NCBI GenBank assembly: GCA_018350325.1
Contig: JAEVLN010000004.1
Location: 2,356,001 to 2,420,000 of the forward strand
Length of the DNA stretch: 64,000 nt
Reading direction: 5' to 3'
Origin: Globodera rostochiensis
Lineage: Eukaryota > Nematoda > Chromadorea > Rhabditida > Heteroderidae
The notes beneath the pieces were generated by a model. It had not been told where the DNA came from and did no database searches. It saw only the letters and a list, made by a program, of their open reading frames with translations. This document shows, piece by piece, positions 43,101 through 51,877 of the stretch (positions are counted from its first letter, which is position 1; each line of letters begins with the position of its first letter). The position numbers and the translations under genes are program-made.

Positions 43101-46100
43101 CTGTTTCTGGACCATCTTCAGAAACGACTTCCGGTTCTGGGCCATCTTCCGGAGCTGCTGTTTCTGGACCATCTTCAGCTGCTACTGGACCATCTTCTGA
43201 AGCTGCTGTTTCTGGACCATCTTCAGAAACGACTTCCGGTTCTGGGCCATCCTCCGGAGCTGCAGCCGGAACTTCCGGACCAGGGCCTGTTGCGCCTTCA
43301 TCGTCGGGATATGGTGAAGAAGCTGCTTCTAGCCCTTCTTCCGGACCAGGACCTTCTGAATCCGTGCTGTCCGGTTCTGGCGAAGAAGCCGCTTCCGAGA
43401 GCGCAGGTCCGGCCGTCATTCCTTCACCAAGCGGCTCGTCCAAACAGAGTCCGGCCCCTTCCGTTCACCCAATTCCGGAACCGGTTGAAGTCGACCACGC
43501 GTTGCCGGCAACGGGTCCGGACTATGGCGAAGAAACGAATGTTCCAGGCGCAGAACCCGGCTTTGCCGCTGTCCCGTTGCCATCCGTTTCGGAGAGCGCT
43601 TCTAAATCAAATACGGGCCCTGCGTCAGCACCGATTCCAGGAGTTGGACCAGTACCTGCAACACTACAACCGGCACCAAAATTTTTGCCCGCTGTACAGC
43701 CATCGGCACCTGCTGAGGTACAAGTGGCACCGGCGGTTGTGCCAGATGTTGAAGACGTCTACGGACCAGCGACACCACCCGTTTCTGGAGCACCAGCATC
43801 ATCAGGAAAATCGTCAGGAACGGCGGCAGCTGGAGCTTCGGCATCAGGAAAATTGGCAACTGGTGCACCTGCAACTGTACCGTTGGCATCCGGAACGCCC
43901 GCACCCGTTCCGGCTCCTCACGCTTCGGCTAAAGCTCCTCCTTATGCACAAGAAGCGGTGCCACCATCCGGCAGTGCCGGCAATGCTGTGCCATCGCCGC
44001 CTGCCGTTGCTGTGCCTCCGGGGCTCCCCTCCACCTCCACGCCTTCACCAACCACCTCACGTCCAAAGGCAGAAACGCCGGCCAAGAGCGGCGGCGGCGG
44101 CGGCGCGGATTATGCCAACGAAGTGAATGAGACGCCAAGCATCATCGAGGAGGCTATTGAGCCGGAAGACGAAGTGCTGGAAGTACTGCACCCCAACAGT
44201 GGCCATGAGCACCAAGTGCCCGTCCATGCTGCAAACCATGAACAGGTCGGCGGTGTGCCACCAATTTATTTTTGTAGAATAAAAAAAATCAGAATTTCTT
44301 TAGGGTAGAAAAAAATGTAAGATATGGCATCATTTGATCAGGGACAAATTTACATAATCTCGTGGATCGATGCTACTCGATAATCTGGATATGATCATTC
44401 ACAAGCTTATGGAGGAGCAGAATGATCAATGTTTAGTGATCACAATTGTTTTGTTCAGGAAACGGGCGTCGAGTACGAGGAGGAAACCAATGCCCCTCAG
44501 ACCAACACTTCCCAGGCACCAACTGCGAGCAGCACACCGACAACGAGCAGTACACTCCAATCCAATTCACTCTCAACAACTGCTGCTCCTCCGCCCCCCT
44601 CAACTGCACAAAGTAAGAAAGAGCATGGTGCACGAGACCTAAAATTTTCCGAAACTCGAGACCGAGACTTGACCCCGAGACTCGAGACCGAGACCCAAAA
44701 AACCCGAGACTTTTCTCGAGTCGAGACTCGAGACCGAGACTCTCGTGCAGCACTAGTTGGTAGTCAGGCACAGAACCGAGAAGAAGGGAAATACTGTAGG
44801 CCATACACCGATCAGCCGTGGATTCTGTTTCTTGATCAGACGGCTCAAAAGTACTGATTTGATCGAGAGGAGGTTGAAAGCATTTATCTGATCAATCCAA
44901 AAAATTGTTAAGGTCACTATGCGGAAGTGCCGGAACCGGAAGTGGCAGAGGCGGGAGTAGCCGACGAATTCTCGGCCGAAGTGACCAAAGTGGAGCTGAA
45001 CAACCCGGAGGGGAGCACGGGTGGGTGGGCTTCTCCATTTGTTTTGCTTAATTTTACGCTAAAATGGACATTTTAGCGAGCAAAGTTCACTCCAACGAAG
45101 TGGCTATTAGCACCGGTAAGCGCTTTTCGGGACCGAAGTTTTATTTTGTCCAACCCCTCGGAAGTGCCCCCGACCCGTCCGATTGTTCGCCCGACTTCGC
45201 CGAGGCCACTGCAAAAAGTTGTGCCGCCGAAGCCTAAGCCTTCGCAAAAAGTGCCACCGCCACCGGCGTCAGCAAAAAAAGTGCCGCCACCGGCGCCAAA
45301 AGTGAGTGATTGGAGACTGACACTGACTAATGGACTTCTAAACAAAAAGCCTGCGAGGCCACCGCCCATCCAAGTGACGCCGGCGGCGGCGCACGAGTTG
45401 CCGCACCCGCCGGCGCCCACTGCGACAACACCGCAGGCGCAACAACCGTTGGAGCAACCGCTGAATTATGCACCGGCGGCTGAGCACGAACAGCAACAGA
45501 ACACGGAGGCGGCGATTGGCCCCGCCGGCACCGGAGGCGGCGGGGAATGCTGCGCAATGGGCGAGACGCAGCAGCAGCAATGTTGTGCAGCGGGTGGAGG
45601 TGGACCGTGCTGTGGGGGAGGAGGTGAACATTGGGGACAGAACGTTTTGACCTCTCTAATCTGATCGGTCGAGGGAGGAGGTGAACATTGGGGACAGAAC
45701 GTTTTGACCTCTCTAATCTGATCGGTCTCTGACTGATCATTATTGGGCCAGTTGGACGATAAACCAAATTATCGTAAATAAATGCGAAAAACTTTGAATG
45801 TTCATCATTTTGCCTTAAGGCGCTGGAGGTTGTTGCGCCGTTGGCGGTCAACAGAGGCAACAGTGCTGCGATGCGGGGGGAGGGGGGCAATGTTGTGGTG
45901 GGGGTGAGTGTAATTTATGAATTGGGAGACTCCGCCGGAGGGGGGAGGGGTGAAATTTATGAATTGGGAGAAGACTTCGCCGGAGGGGAGGGGGGTGAGT
46001 GGAATTAATGAATTGGGAGAAGACTTCGCCGGAGGGGAGGGGGGTGAGTGGAATTAATGAATTGGGAGAAGATTTCGCCGGAGGGGAGGGGGGTGAGTGG

Positions 46101-47386
46101 AATTAATGAATTGGGAGAAGATTTCGCCGGAGGGGAGAGAGGGCATTTTGTTCGATGTTTGCCTGAGGCAAAACAAAAAAAAATTTGCGTCATTTTAAGG
46201 CGGCGGTGCCGGCTGTTGCGGCTTCAGCGGTGTGCAACAACAGCAATGCTGCGCGGCCGGAGGCGGAGGGCCCTGTTGTGCAGGTTGGAGAGGAGAGGAA
46301 CAACGACCGTTTAACCGAAAACTTTTCTCATAAATTGAGGTGGAGGAGGCGGAGGCTGTTGCGGAATGAGTGCCAGCCAACAGCAACAATGCTGCGCAAG
46401 TCACGGTGGTGGCGAATGTTGTGCAGGTGAACTGATCGCATTGAAGTTGATCACATGATCAGATGATCTGAGCTGATTCCTTTTGGTGCAGACCAAAGAA
46501 GGGTTTTTGGCCCGACTTTTTTGCTCGGCGGCGTCCGCCGTCCAAAGGGTTCAAAAACCGCAATACCGTACCCATCGGAATACATCAAAGAACAACACAT
46601 TGACTTGTAACAAATTGCCCTAATTAGCAGGAGGCAACAACGCCTGGGGCGGCGGCGGCGATTGTTGTGCACAACAGTACCAGGCGGCTTACAACGGCGG
46701 CTGCTGCGGCGGCAGTTGGTTCTCCGACCAGGGCAATTTGTGCTTCCCCGTCATGTTCAGTCCGTGCCAGACTCAGTGCAGTGAGTGTTTCTATTTTATG
46801 AGGGAATAAAACGAGTGAACGCGACGTGCACAGATCCTTCCGCGTGTGCACCTCCGTCTTCACAATTGCAACAACAACAACAGCAGCAGCAACTGCAGTT
46901 GGTGTTCGAATGTCCCAGTTCGGGCTGCTACCCGGTACACTCCGAACCAACCATTGAAAGAACTCGCTTGGGACGGACGGCTCAATCTCGAAGAGAATTC
47001 GGGAAATTCGAGACTGGAGGCGCTCAATCTCGAAGAGTTCGGGAAATTCGAGACTGGAGGCGCTCATTCTCGAAGAGAATTCGGGGAAATTCGAGACTGG
47101 AGGCGCTCAGTCTCGAAGAGAATTCGGGAAATTCGAGAATGGAGGCGTTCAGTCTCGAACTGAGGAGTCCGTCCGTCTTTCCTCCTTCAAAATTCCAATT
47201 CCAATTATTATATAAATTCACTTTCAGTGCACGCCCGCCAGCGGTTGTGCCGCCGAGCCGTGTAACGCGGCACACGCCGCGCTGTGCCCGCCCCAATGTC
47301 CGCAGCACGCGTGCTGTTGCCCGCAGAATTCGATTGGATGCAGCCGCCTGCTGCTTAAGAGACAGTATAATTTGCTGCTAATATAA
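40190..47386 (+). CDS. Large secreted mucin-like matrix protein with C-terminal CC/QQQQ modules
   Basis: Fifteen exons close exactly in frame to 1,667 residues: 40190-40567, 40759-41017, 41160-41381, 41478-44245, 44459-44612, 44913-45020, 45077-45115, 45165-45301, 45350-45623, 45820-45903, 46200-46283, 46340-46426, 46631-46780, 46834-46934 and 47228-47386. A signal peptide (LVPLVFSVLLLSSFGFRGAV) leads to Pro/Ala/Ser-rich sequence. The 2.8-kb exon 4 holds tandem repeats of VAEQTPASASSPG and then GPSSGAAVSGPSS types. A short motif of the form Y(A/G)EETN recurs between low-complexity blocks. The C-terminal third has cysteine modules, one per small exon, of the form GGCCG...QQQQCCAAGGGGPCC, then Cys-rich ends. 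Such composition suits an extracellular or cuticular structural protein, compare nematode ABU/PQN-type pharyngeal cuticle proteins. No enzymatic domain is seen. A last donor near 47364 could add a basic Arg/Gly exon at about 47660. Confidence 0.75.
41850..42285 (+). repeat. 75-bp coding repeat (about 25 residues per unit)
   Basis: Six to seven units of GTGCAAGTCGCTGAACAGAC-type sequence encode EAVQVAEQTPASASSPGTAP with small changes. The spacing is mostly 75 bp (e.g. 41923, 41995, 42070, 42145), with shorter units at the edges. Adjacent units are almost identical, which suggests recent unequal exchange or homogenisation. Confidence 0.9.
42500..43270 (+). repeat. GPSS-rich coding repeat array
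   Basis: Units of about 42-45 bp encode S/T-rich peptides such as GPSSGAAVSGPSSAAT and SETTSGSGPSS. Longer blocks of about 120 bp are themselves duplicated (43010-43130 against 43130-43250). The array is in frame throughout and would be a dense O-glycosylation platform if secreted. Confidence 0.88.
44625..44755. mobile_element. MITE, TAGTG(A/C)TGCACGA family, older copy
   Basis: In intron 5 of the matrix-protein gene. The right end TCGTGCAGCACTA pairs with GGTGCACGA on the left. The inside shares the TCTCGAGTCTCG and AAAACCCGAGAC motifs of the copy at 3415, in reverse orientation. No clean 8-bp duplication remains, so it is older or was altered after insertion. Confidence 0.65.
45616..45727. 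repeat. Tandem duplication of a splice donor and intron start (57-bp unit)
   Basis: A unit covering GGGAGGAGGTGAACATTGGG and the following 37 bp occurs twice with period 57 (45616 and 45673), without mismatch over about 55 bp. Each copy carries the donor context GGAG/GTGAAC. The first donor (45624) is the one that keeps the protein open. Confidence 0.9.
45900..46138. repeat. 49-bp tandem repeat, each unit with a donor-like GGTGAGT
   Basis: GAATTGGGAGA recurs at 45919, 45961, 46010, 46059 and 46108, with the last steps exactly 49 bp. Units contain GGGGGGTGAGTGGAATTAAT, copying the real exon end (G/GTGAGT at 45904). The array makes up most of this intron. Confidence 0.9.
46985..47165. repeat. 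About 42-bp intronic tandem repeat, four units
   Basis: Units of the form TCTCGAAGAGAATTCGGGAA followed by ATTCGAGACTGGAGGCGCTC occur four times with spacings of 40, 43 and 42 bp. They lie in the last intron of the matrix-protein gene. TCGAGA recurs as in the MITEs, but there are no inverted termini here. Confidence 0.85.
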
Positions 47387-48283
47387 TTTTGGGCCGCCCC
47401 GAAACTTGGGCACAATTTAAACCCATCAAATAACACAAATTGCGGCATTTTGTGAAGAATCAGAGTCCATTTAAAATTTTGAGTTTTTGTTTATTTAAAA
47501 ATTTTGGTCCGGTTTTCGAAGATTGTTTTTGTTTGGGGCAGCGCCTTCCCCGGATTTTCACAACAATTTATTATCATTATTATTATTATTTTATTATTAT
47601 TATTATTATTTTATTATTATTATTATTATTTATTATTATGCCAATGTTTTCGTTCTCAGAGTTATGACAATGGACGCGGGCGGCGGCGTTTGCGTCGTGG
47701 ACGCAATTGCAGTGCGTCGCAAAAATCGGAGCCGCTAAAATTGTGTCGCAAACGCACAAAACAAAACAAAACAAAACAAAGCAACAGAAACGACCTCGCG
47801 TGCCATTCTTTTTTTTATTCATTTATTTGTCCTCAAAATTTTCTATTTTTATTTAATTTAATTTATTGCCGGACGTAATTTCCTTCACCCGTAAGAAGAA
47901 TGGCAAATTGCCTAATTAATTATTCGGAGAATAATCGGACTTTTTTGAGTTCAAATTTTACCTCCGGCAAATGCTTTTTTTGTCCAAATATTTAAATGTT
48001 ACCCAAAGTGCCGTCCATTACTTGACAATTCTTCCGTTCGTTCGTTCTTTTTTTGTACAAAATTCGTTATATTTAATTCACAATTTGTTTTGCTGCCTTT
48101 TGCCCCCAGGGTCTCATAAAACGGCGGAAATTTTTAAAAAAACAAAACTTTTTGTATTATAAATTCAAAGCTTCTGAGAGACCCTGGTTAATCAGCAGAA
48201 AGAAGACCATCAAATGCGTGCAATAAAATTGAAAAACGTTTCATTTATGGTGAGGTCATGAACAAAAAGTGTAAAGTACAGCT
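47387..48283. other. Tail-to-tail region with TTA microsatellite
   Basis: A (TTA)n tract runs from about 47569 to 47638. At 47658-47740 a Gly/Arg-rich frame (YDNGRGRRRLRRGRN) could be an extra terminal exon of the matrix protein. An AAAACAAAACAAAAC run follows at about 47755. Otherwise AT-rich. Confidence 0.5.
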
Positions 48284-48893
48284 TCAACTCTTCGACTTCT
48301 TCTCCTTGGCCTTGTCCATCACCAGGTCGTCCATCCTCACCAATTTGCTGAGGGAAGAGTGCTGGGTGCTCAGCGAGGACGGAGGGGGCCAACTCATTGT
48401 TAAAGGAGCGCCATCAGCAGAAGCAGCAGCGGTGTTGAACAGTGCAGACACTGCTCGAGAAAGTGGGGGGGGGGAACATTAACAATTTGTTCTCGTTTCG
48501 ATCACAAAATCTCGACAAAATTTTTACTCCGTGAAGGCGATTGTTCAAATATGGACGTGCCAGTGCCGGTGCCGGTGCCAGTGGACGAAGCCGAGGGCAA
48601 TCCGGCTGTCCAACTGCTCTGCTCGCTGGTGGGTTCGTCCTCGCTAAATAACACCTGCAAAATGTTGCCCTTCATCTTTGGAATTGTTGAATGATTTCTG
48701 CTGATCACTTCGCTTGGATCAGAGCTCTGATCAGTTAAGGACCAGAATGATGGCTTACAAATTAGCCCCATAAGTGCCACATTCAACACACCTTTGCGCC
48801 TTTCTGCTGCTTTTCCTCCTTCCGTTCATTTGCCGATGAGAGCAATGATCGGTAGGGATAGAAAGGTGAGTAGAACGAGTTCAGAGGCGGCAT
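48284..48893 (-). CDS. Small Ser/Thr-rich intracellular-type protein, unrecognised
   Basis: Three exons: one ending near 48793 that opens MPPLNSFYSPFYPYRSLLSS, one at about 48533-48693 (MKGNILQVLFSEDEPTSEQS ... TGTGTGTGTSIFEQSPSR), and one at 48284-48452 that ends DKAKEKKSKS. Phases agree. The first exon follows a strong acceptor (CCCCCACAG, 18 bp before the ATG), so the gene may be trans-spliced there. The reading is also in phase with the upstream ShKT gene through a GC-donor intron, so it might be that protein's C-terminal part. A Gly/Thr dipeptide run and a Lys-rich tail are the only marked features. No function is proposed. Confidence 0.5.
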
Positions 48894-49011
48894 TGGCGCC
48901 GACGGGGACACTGTGGGGGACAAAATGCCAACATTGACACAAATTTAAAGCGTGCTTAGTGCCGGCACACAACAACAACAAAACAAGTGCCAAACTGATC
49001 AGTTTTGTTAG

Positions 49012-50394
49012 TCACTTGCCTCCACCGGCAAACTCGGCGCCAGCAAGGTCCGTTGGCGTTGTGAATGCTGGAAATGGCCCGGACGCAAACTGGGATGTTG
49101 CCGCGGGCGGAATATTGCCAAAATTGCCGAGGGGGCCAAATCCTTGGCCACCGTACTCACTGCCCGGCGGGACACCATACGGTTGGCCACCACCAACACC
49201 GTATCCATTTGCCCCGAAGACGCCGCCGCTGGCGGGACCGTAGCCGCCAACACCGGGACCGTAACCGCTGCCGCCATTCGGTGCACCGGAAAGGCTACCG
49301 TATTGTGTGCCGCCATTACACACATTACAGCTGGCACGGCAGTAGTTCTGCATGTAATCGGGTGTCTGTTGGCACAGGCCCTGTGCCGCCCATTGCTGGC
49401 AACCGTAAAGGTGCGAATCACGGCACGCAAACGAAGGACCACCACCGTAGTCACCGCCGGCGGCGGCGGCGGCGGCACCGTAACCGGCACCGTTTGTGGG
49501 ACTACCGTAGTCTCCGCCAAGGACACTACCGTAACCACCACCACTGTTATAGGCGGTACCATATGCAGAACCGTAGCCATAGCCACCAGTGTTAGCCAAC
49601 TGCTGGCTGTAGCCCTGCTGGTCTGCTACAGGTGCAAAAGAGGCAGCTTGTGCAACGGTGAACAAGCAAGAACACTTGGGACAGTGGGAAACTACCGTAA
49701 TACGGCGATTGCGGGTACGGTAGACCGACGCCGCCGGCGCAGCCGACACCGCACGACTGGGGGCAAAGTATGCGCGCCGTCATAGCGCATTGGCCCGAGC
49801 TGGCGGTGAGGGCACAGTCCGCGGAACGGTCACGGCACAAATCGCTTAAGGCAAAACGTTTCGCATTTTCGAATTTAGTACACAAACCCATAGGGCCCCA
49901 TCCCGCCATAAGGCGACGACAGGCCGCCGTAGGGCGTTGCTGCTCCACCGTAACCACCTGCTGCTCCACCGTAACCACCTGCTGCCCCACCGTAACCACC
50001 TGCTGCTCCACCGTAACCACCTGCTGCATAGCTACCGTATGCTCCGTTGGGTGAATAGGCAATGCCCGGCTGCCAATACGCGTTCATTCCATAAGAGGGC
50101 CCCTCATACGCGCTGACGCCGGCGTAGCCGTTGTTCGGGTTGGAGTACGCGTAGCTGGGCTTCCCGTAGAAGCTGCTCGAGTAGGGCGCGAGGCCTGACG
50201 GTTGGAAAAAACCCAAATTAAAAATATAAATAAATAGTCCCACTTTTAAATGCACCAACCGTAACTGGAACGGTAAGAGCCCGGATACTGTGAATATGCG
50301 GGGTAGTACGGTAGTGGCGCATAAACGGACGGGAGGATGGACAGAACGGAGTGGACGACGGAAAAGAGCAGCGGAAATCGAACGCTTTGCAATG
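49012..50394 (-). CDS. Secreted Gly/Tyr-rich protein with two ShKT domains (5' exon not identified)
   Basis: The first exon seen (about 50262-50394) carries a signal peptide (FPLLFSVVHSVLSILPSVYA). A Tyr/Ser/Gly-rich region follows, with four copies of GGYGGAA. The first ShKT domain reads DLCRDRSADCALTASSGQC then CPQSCGVGC, and the second ACRDSHLYGCQQWAAQGLC then YCRASCNVC. Each has six cysteines. ShKT is a small disulfide fold common in nematode secreted proteins. A Gly-rich tail ends AEFAGGGK at the stop at 49012, unless a GC donor there continues the frame. An intron of 37 bp (donor GT/GTACTAA) brings in the first ShKT exon. The composition suggests a cuticle or eggshell-type structural protein. 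The start codon exon lies upstream, near or beyond the MITE at 50476. Confidence 0.72.
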
Positions 50395-50475
50395 CTAGAA
50401 GGGGAATTTCTGGTTCTGTTCGGGATCAAATCATCCAAAAAAGTTTGAGAGGACGTCAGGCCAAAGACTGTCCGG

Positions 50476-50561
50476 TAGAGACCGGTCGAGACGAGATCTC
50501 GTCTCGACATCTCGAAAAATCTCGACTCGAGATCTCGCTCGAAGCTTAACTCCGGTCTCTA
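50476..50561. mobile_element. hAT-type MITE, TAGAGACCGG family, copy 2
   Basis: An 86-bp element starts TAGAGACCGG and ends CCGGTCTCTA. It is flanked by perfect 8-bp copies of CTGTCCGG (50468-50475 and 50562-50569). It is a shorter relative of the element at 771-929 and lies just upstream of the ShKT gene. The centre reads GACGAGATCTCGTCTCGAC and similar palindromes. Confidence 0.87.
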
Positions 50562-50569
50562 CTGTCCGG

Positions 50570-51877
50570 TGTCGTTCATACAATCGGACACCGGAACTTT
50601 CAAACATTCCGAGAGGTTCATAGAATTTGGCAATTCGATCAAAATTTTAGAATTTTGGGTAAGACGCGTCTAAACTAACAAATAAGCCTTCATTCTCGGG
50701 GCTTTTCTCGAGCTTCCGAGTATATCGAATGCATCGTTTACGACTGACTATCTTGGCAAACAAAAAAAGGATTCGCATCAGCCCGTCCATCGATCACCCA
50801 CCCACCCACCGTCGGCACCGCCAACAACAGCAACAGAAACAGCACACATTTTGTGCCGTAACATTCTGCCGACGACGCTGACCATTTTTGGCACGGCACG
50901 ACCCTTTGAGAATAAGCGAGCAAAAGCAGAGGGAATGCTAACGAACGAATAATGACGCGTCCAGCAACAAATTGGTCGTTTAAAAGTGTGCTTTGTTTGG
51001 GTGTGGCGTTCGTTTGTTCGCCGCGTTGGCAATGGACGGACAGCACAAAATTTGTCCACCGCCCGTCCGTCCAACCGGTGGGTGACACAATGGCGCCCAC
51101 GGGGGGGGGGGGGATTAAATGTGTGCCCGGGGCGGCACATTTCGCAATCGGGACGGGTTTTGTCGCGCAGCGCGCCCACCTTTTTGGACAATTGAGGAAA
51201 TTGCGCGAGTTTGGCGTGAGGCCGCCCCGCCACAAGGCCTTTTTGCTCGGAGGGGCACAATCAACCAATCTAATCCCGTCCGGTTGCGCGGATCAGTCAC
51301 AGATGAAAGGACACCGACACGTCCCCGGGGGGGGGGGGGGGAGCAGTCCATTTCCGCCATTTTTAGAAGATAAAAATACCGGATAGATTAATGGCGATTC
51401 CAATGCAGAATCTCATTGTGAGAGGTTTTTTTTTGTTCTGATTCATTCATTATGCAAAGTCACAATTAATTTTATTAATTCCAATGCTAATACTCGCAAT
51501 TTTCGTTTGGATTGCACCCTTTTTTTAAATAAAATCATTTTTAAATTTCAAACCCATTATATGCTTCTTCGATCATAAAAAAATACGTTCTAATCAAGTC
51601 TTATCAAATTGTTTTCTTCCTTAAACAGGAAGAATTTTATTCTGACATTCGCTCAAAAAAACACAGGCAAAGGAAAGAAAGCATAAGTATTTCAAAGGGT
51701 AAGTTAAGTGAATTTATACATCAAAACAAAGGCGTAGAAATGAATGAATATGCGTTTTAATTGAAGAAAAAAAACATTAATTTAGAGATTCGAGAGTGAT
51801 GAGAATGGAAAAGAATTCCCCCCTAACGTTTCTAGACAATATTCATATCTTCGCCGGACCAAATCATAAGCCCGAAC
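50570..51877. other. Intergenic region upstream of the ShKT gene and downstream of cyk-4
   Basis: Has two G runs (51101-51113 and 51327-51341) in an otherwise GC-balanced stretch, then AT-rich DNA towards 51870. Several frames span 50740-51390 on both strands, but all are low-complexity shadows of each other. No gene is supported. Confidence 0.4.

Noticed and set aside
42481..43443. Acidic 320-codon open frame on the minus strand (EDGPETAAPEDGPE repeats)
   Set aside because: Antisense of the GPSS repeat array; no splice context or start, and it follows directly from the repeat composition.
42312..44126. 604-codon Leu/His-rich open frame overlapping the matrix-protein exon
   Set aside because: It is the +2 frame shadow of a repetitive exon without stops; the overlapping frame has signal-peptide continuity and exact splice phases.
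47569..47640. Tyr/Ile-rich frames over the TTA run
   Set aside because: Simple microsatellite, open in several frames by composition.
48959..49785. Long plus-strand frames rich in Thr, Val and His across the ShKT gene
   Set aside because: Antisense shadows of the Gly/Tyr codon repeats (GGT TAC); the minus strand holds signal peptide and ShKT cysteines.
50738..51390. Several overlapping frames on both strands
   Set aside because: Mutually exclusive, rich in Arg/Pro/Gly near G runs, no conserved motif or splice chain.
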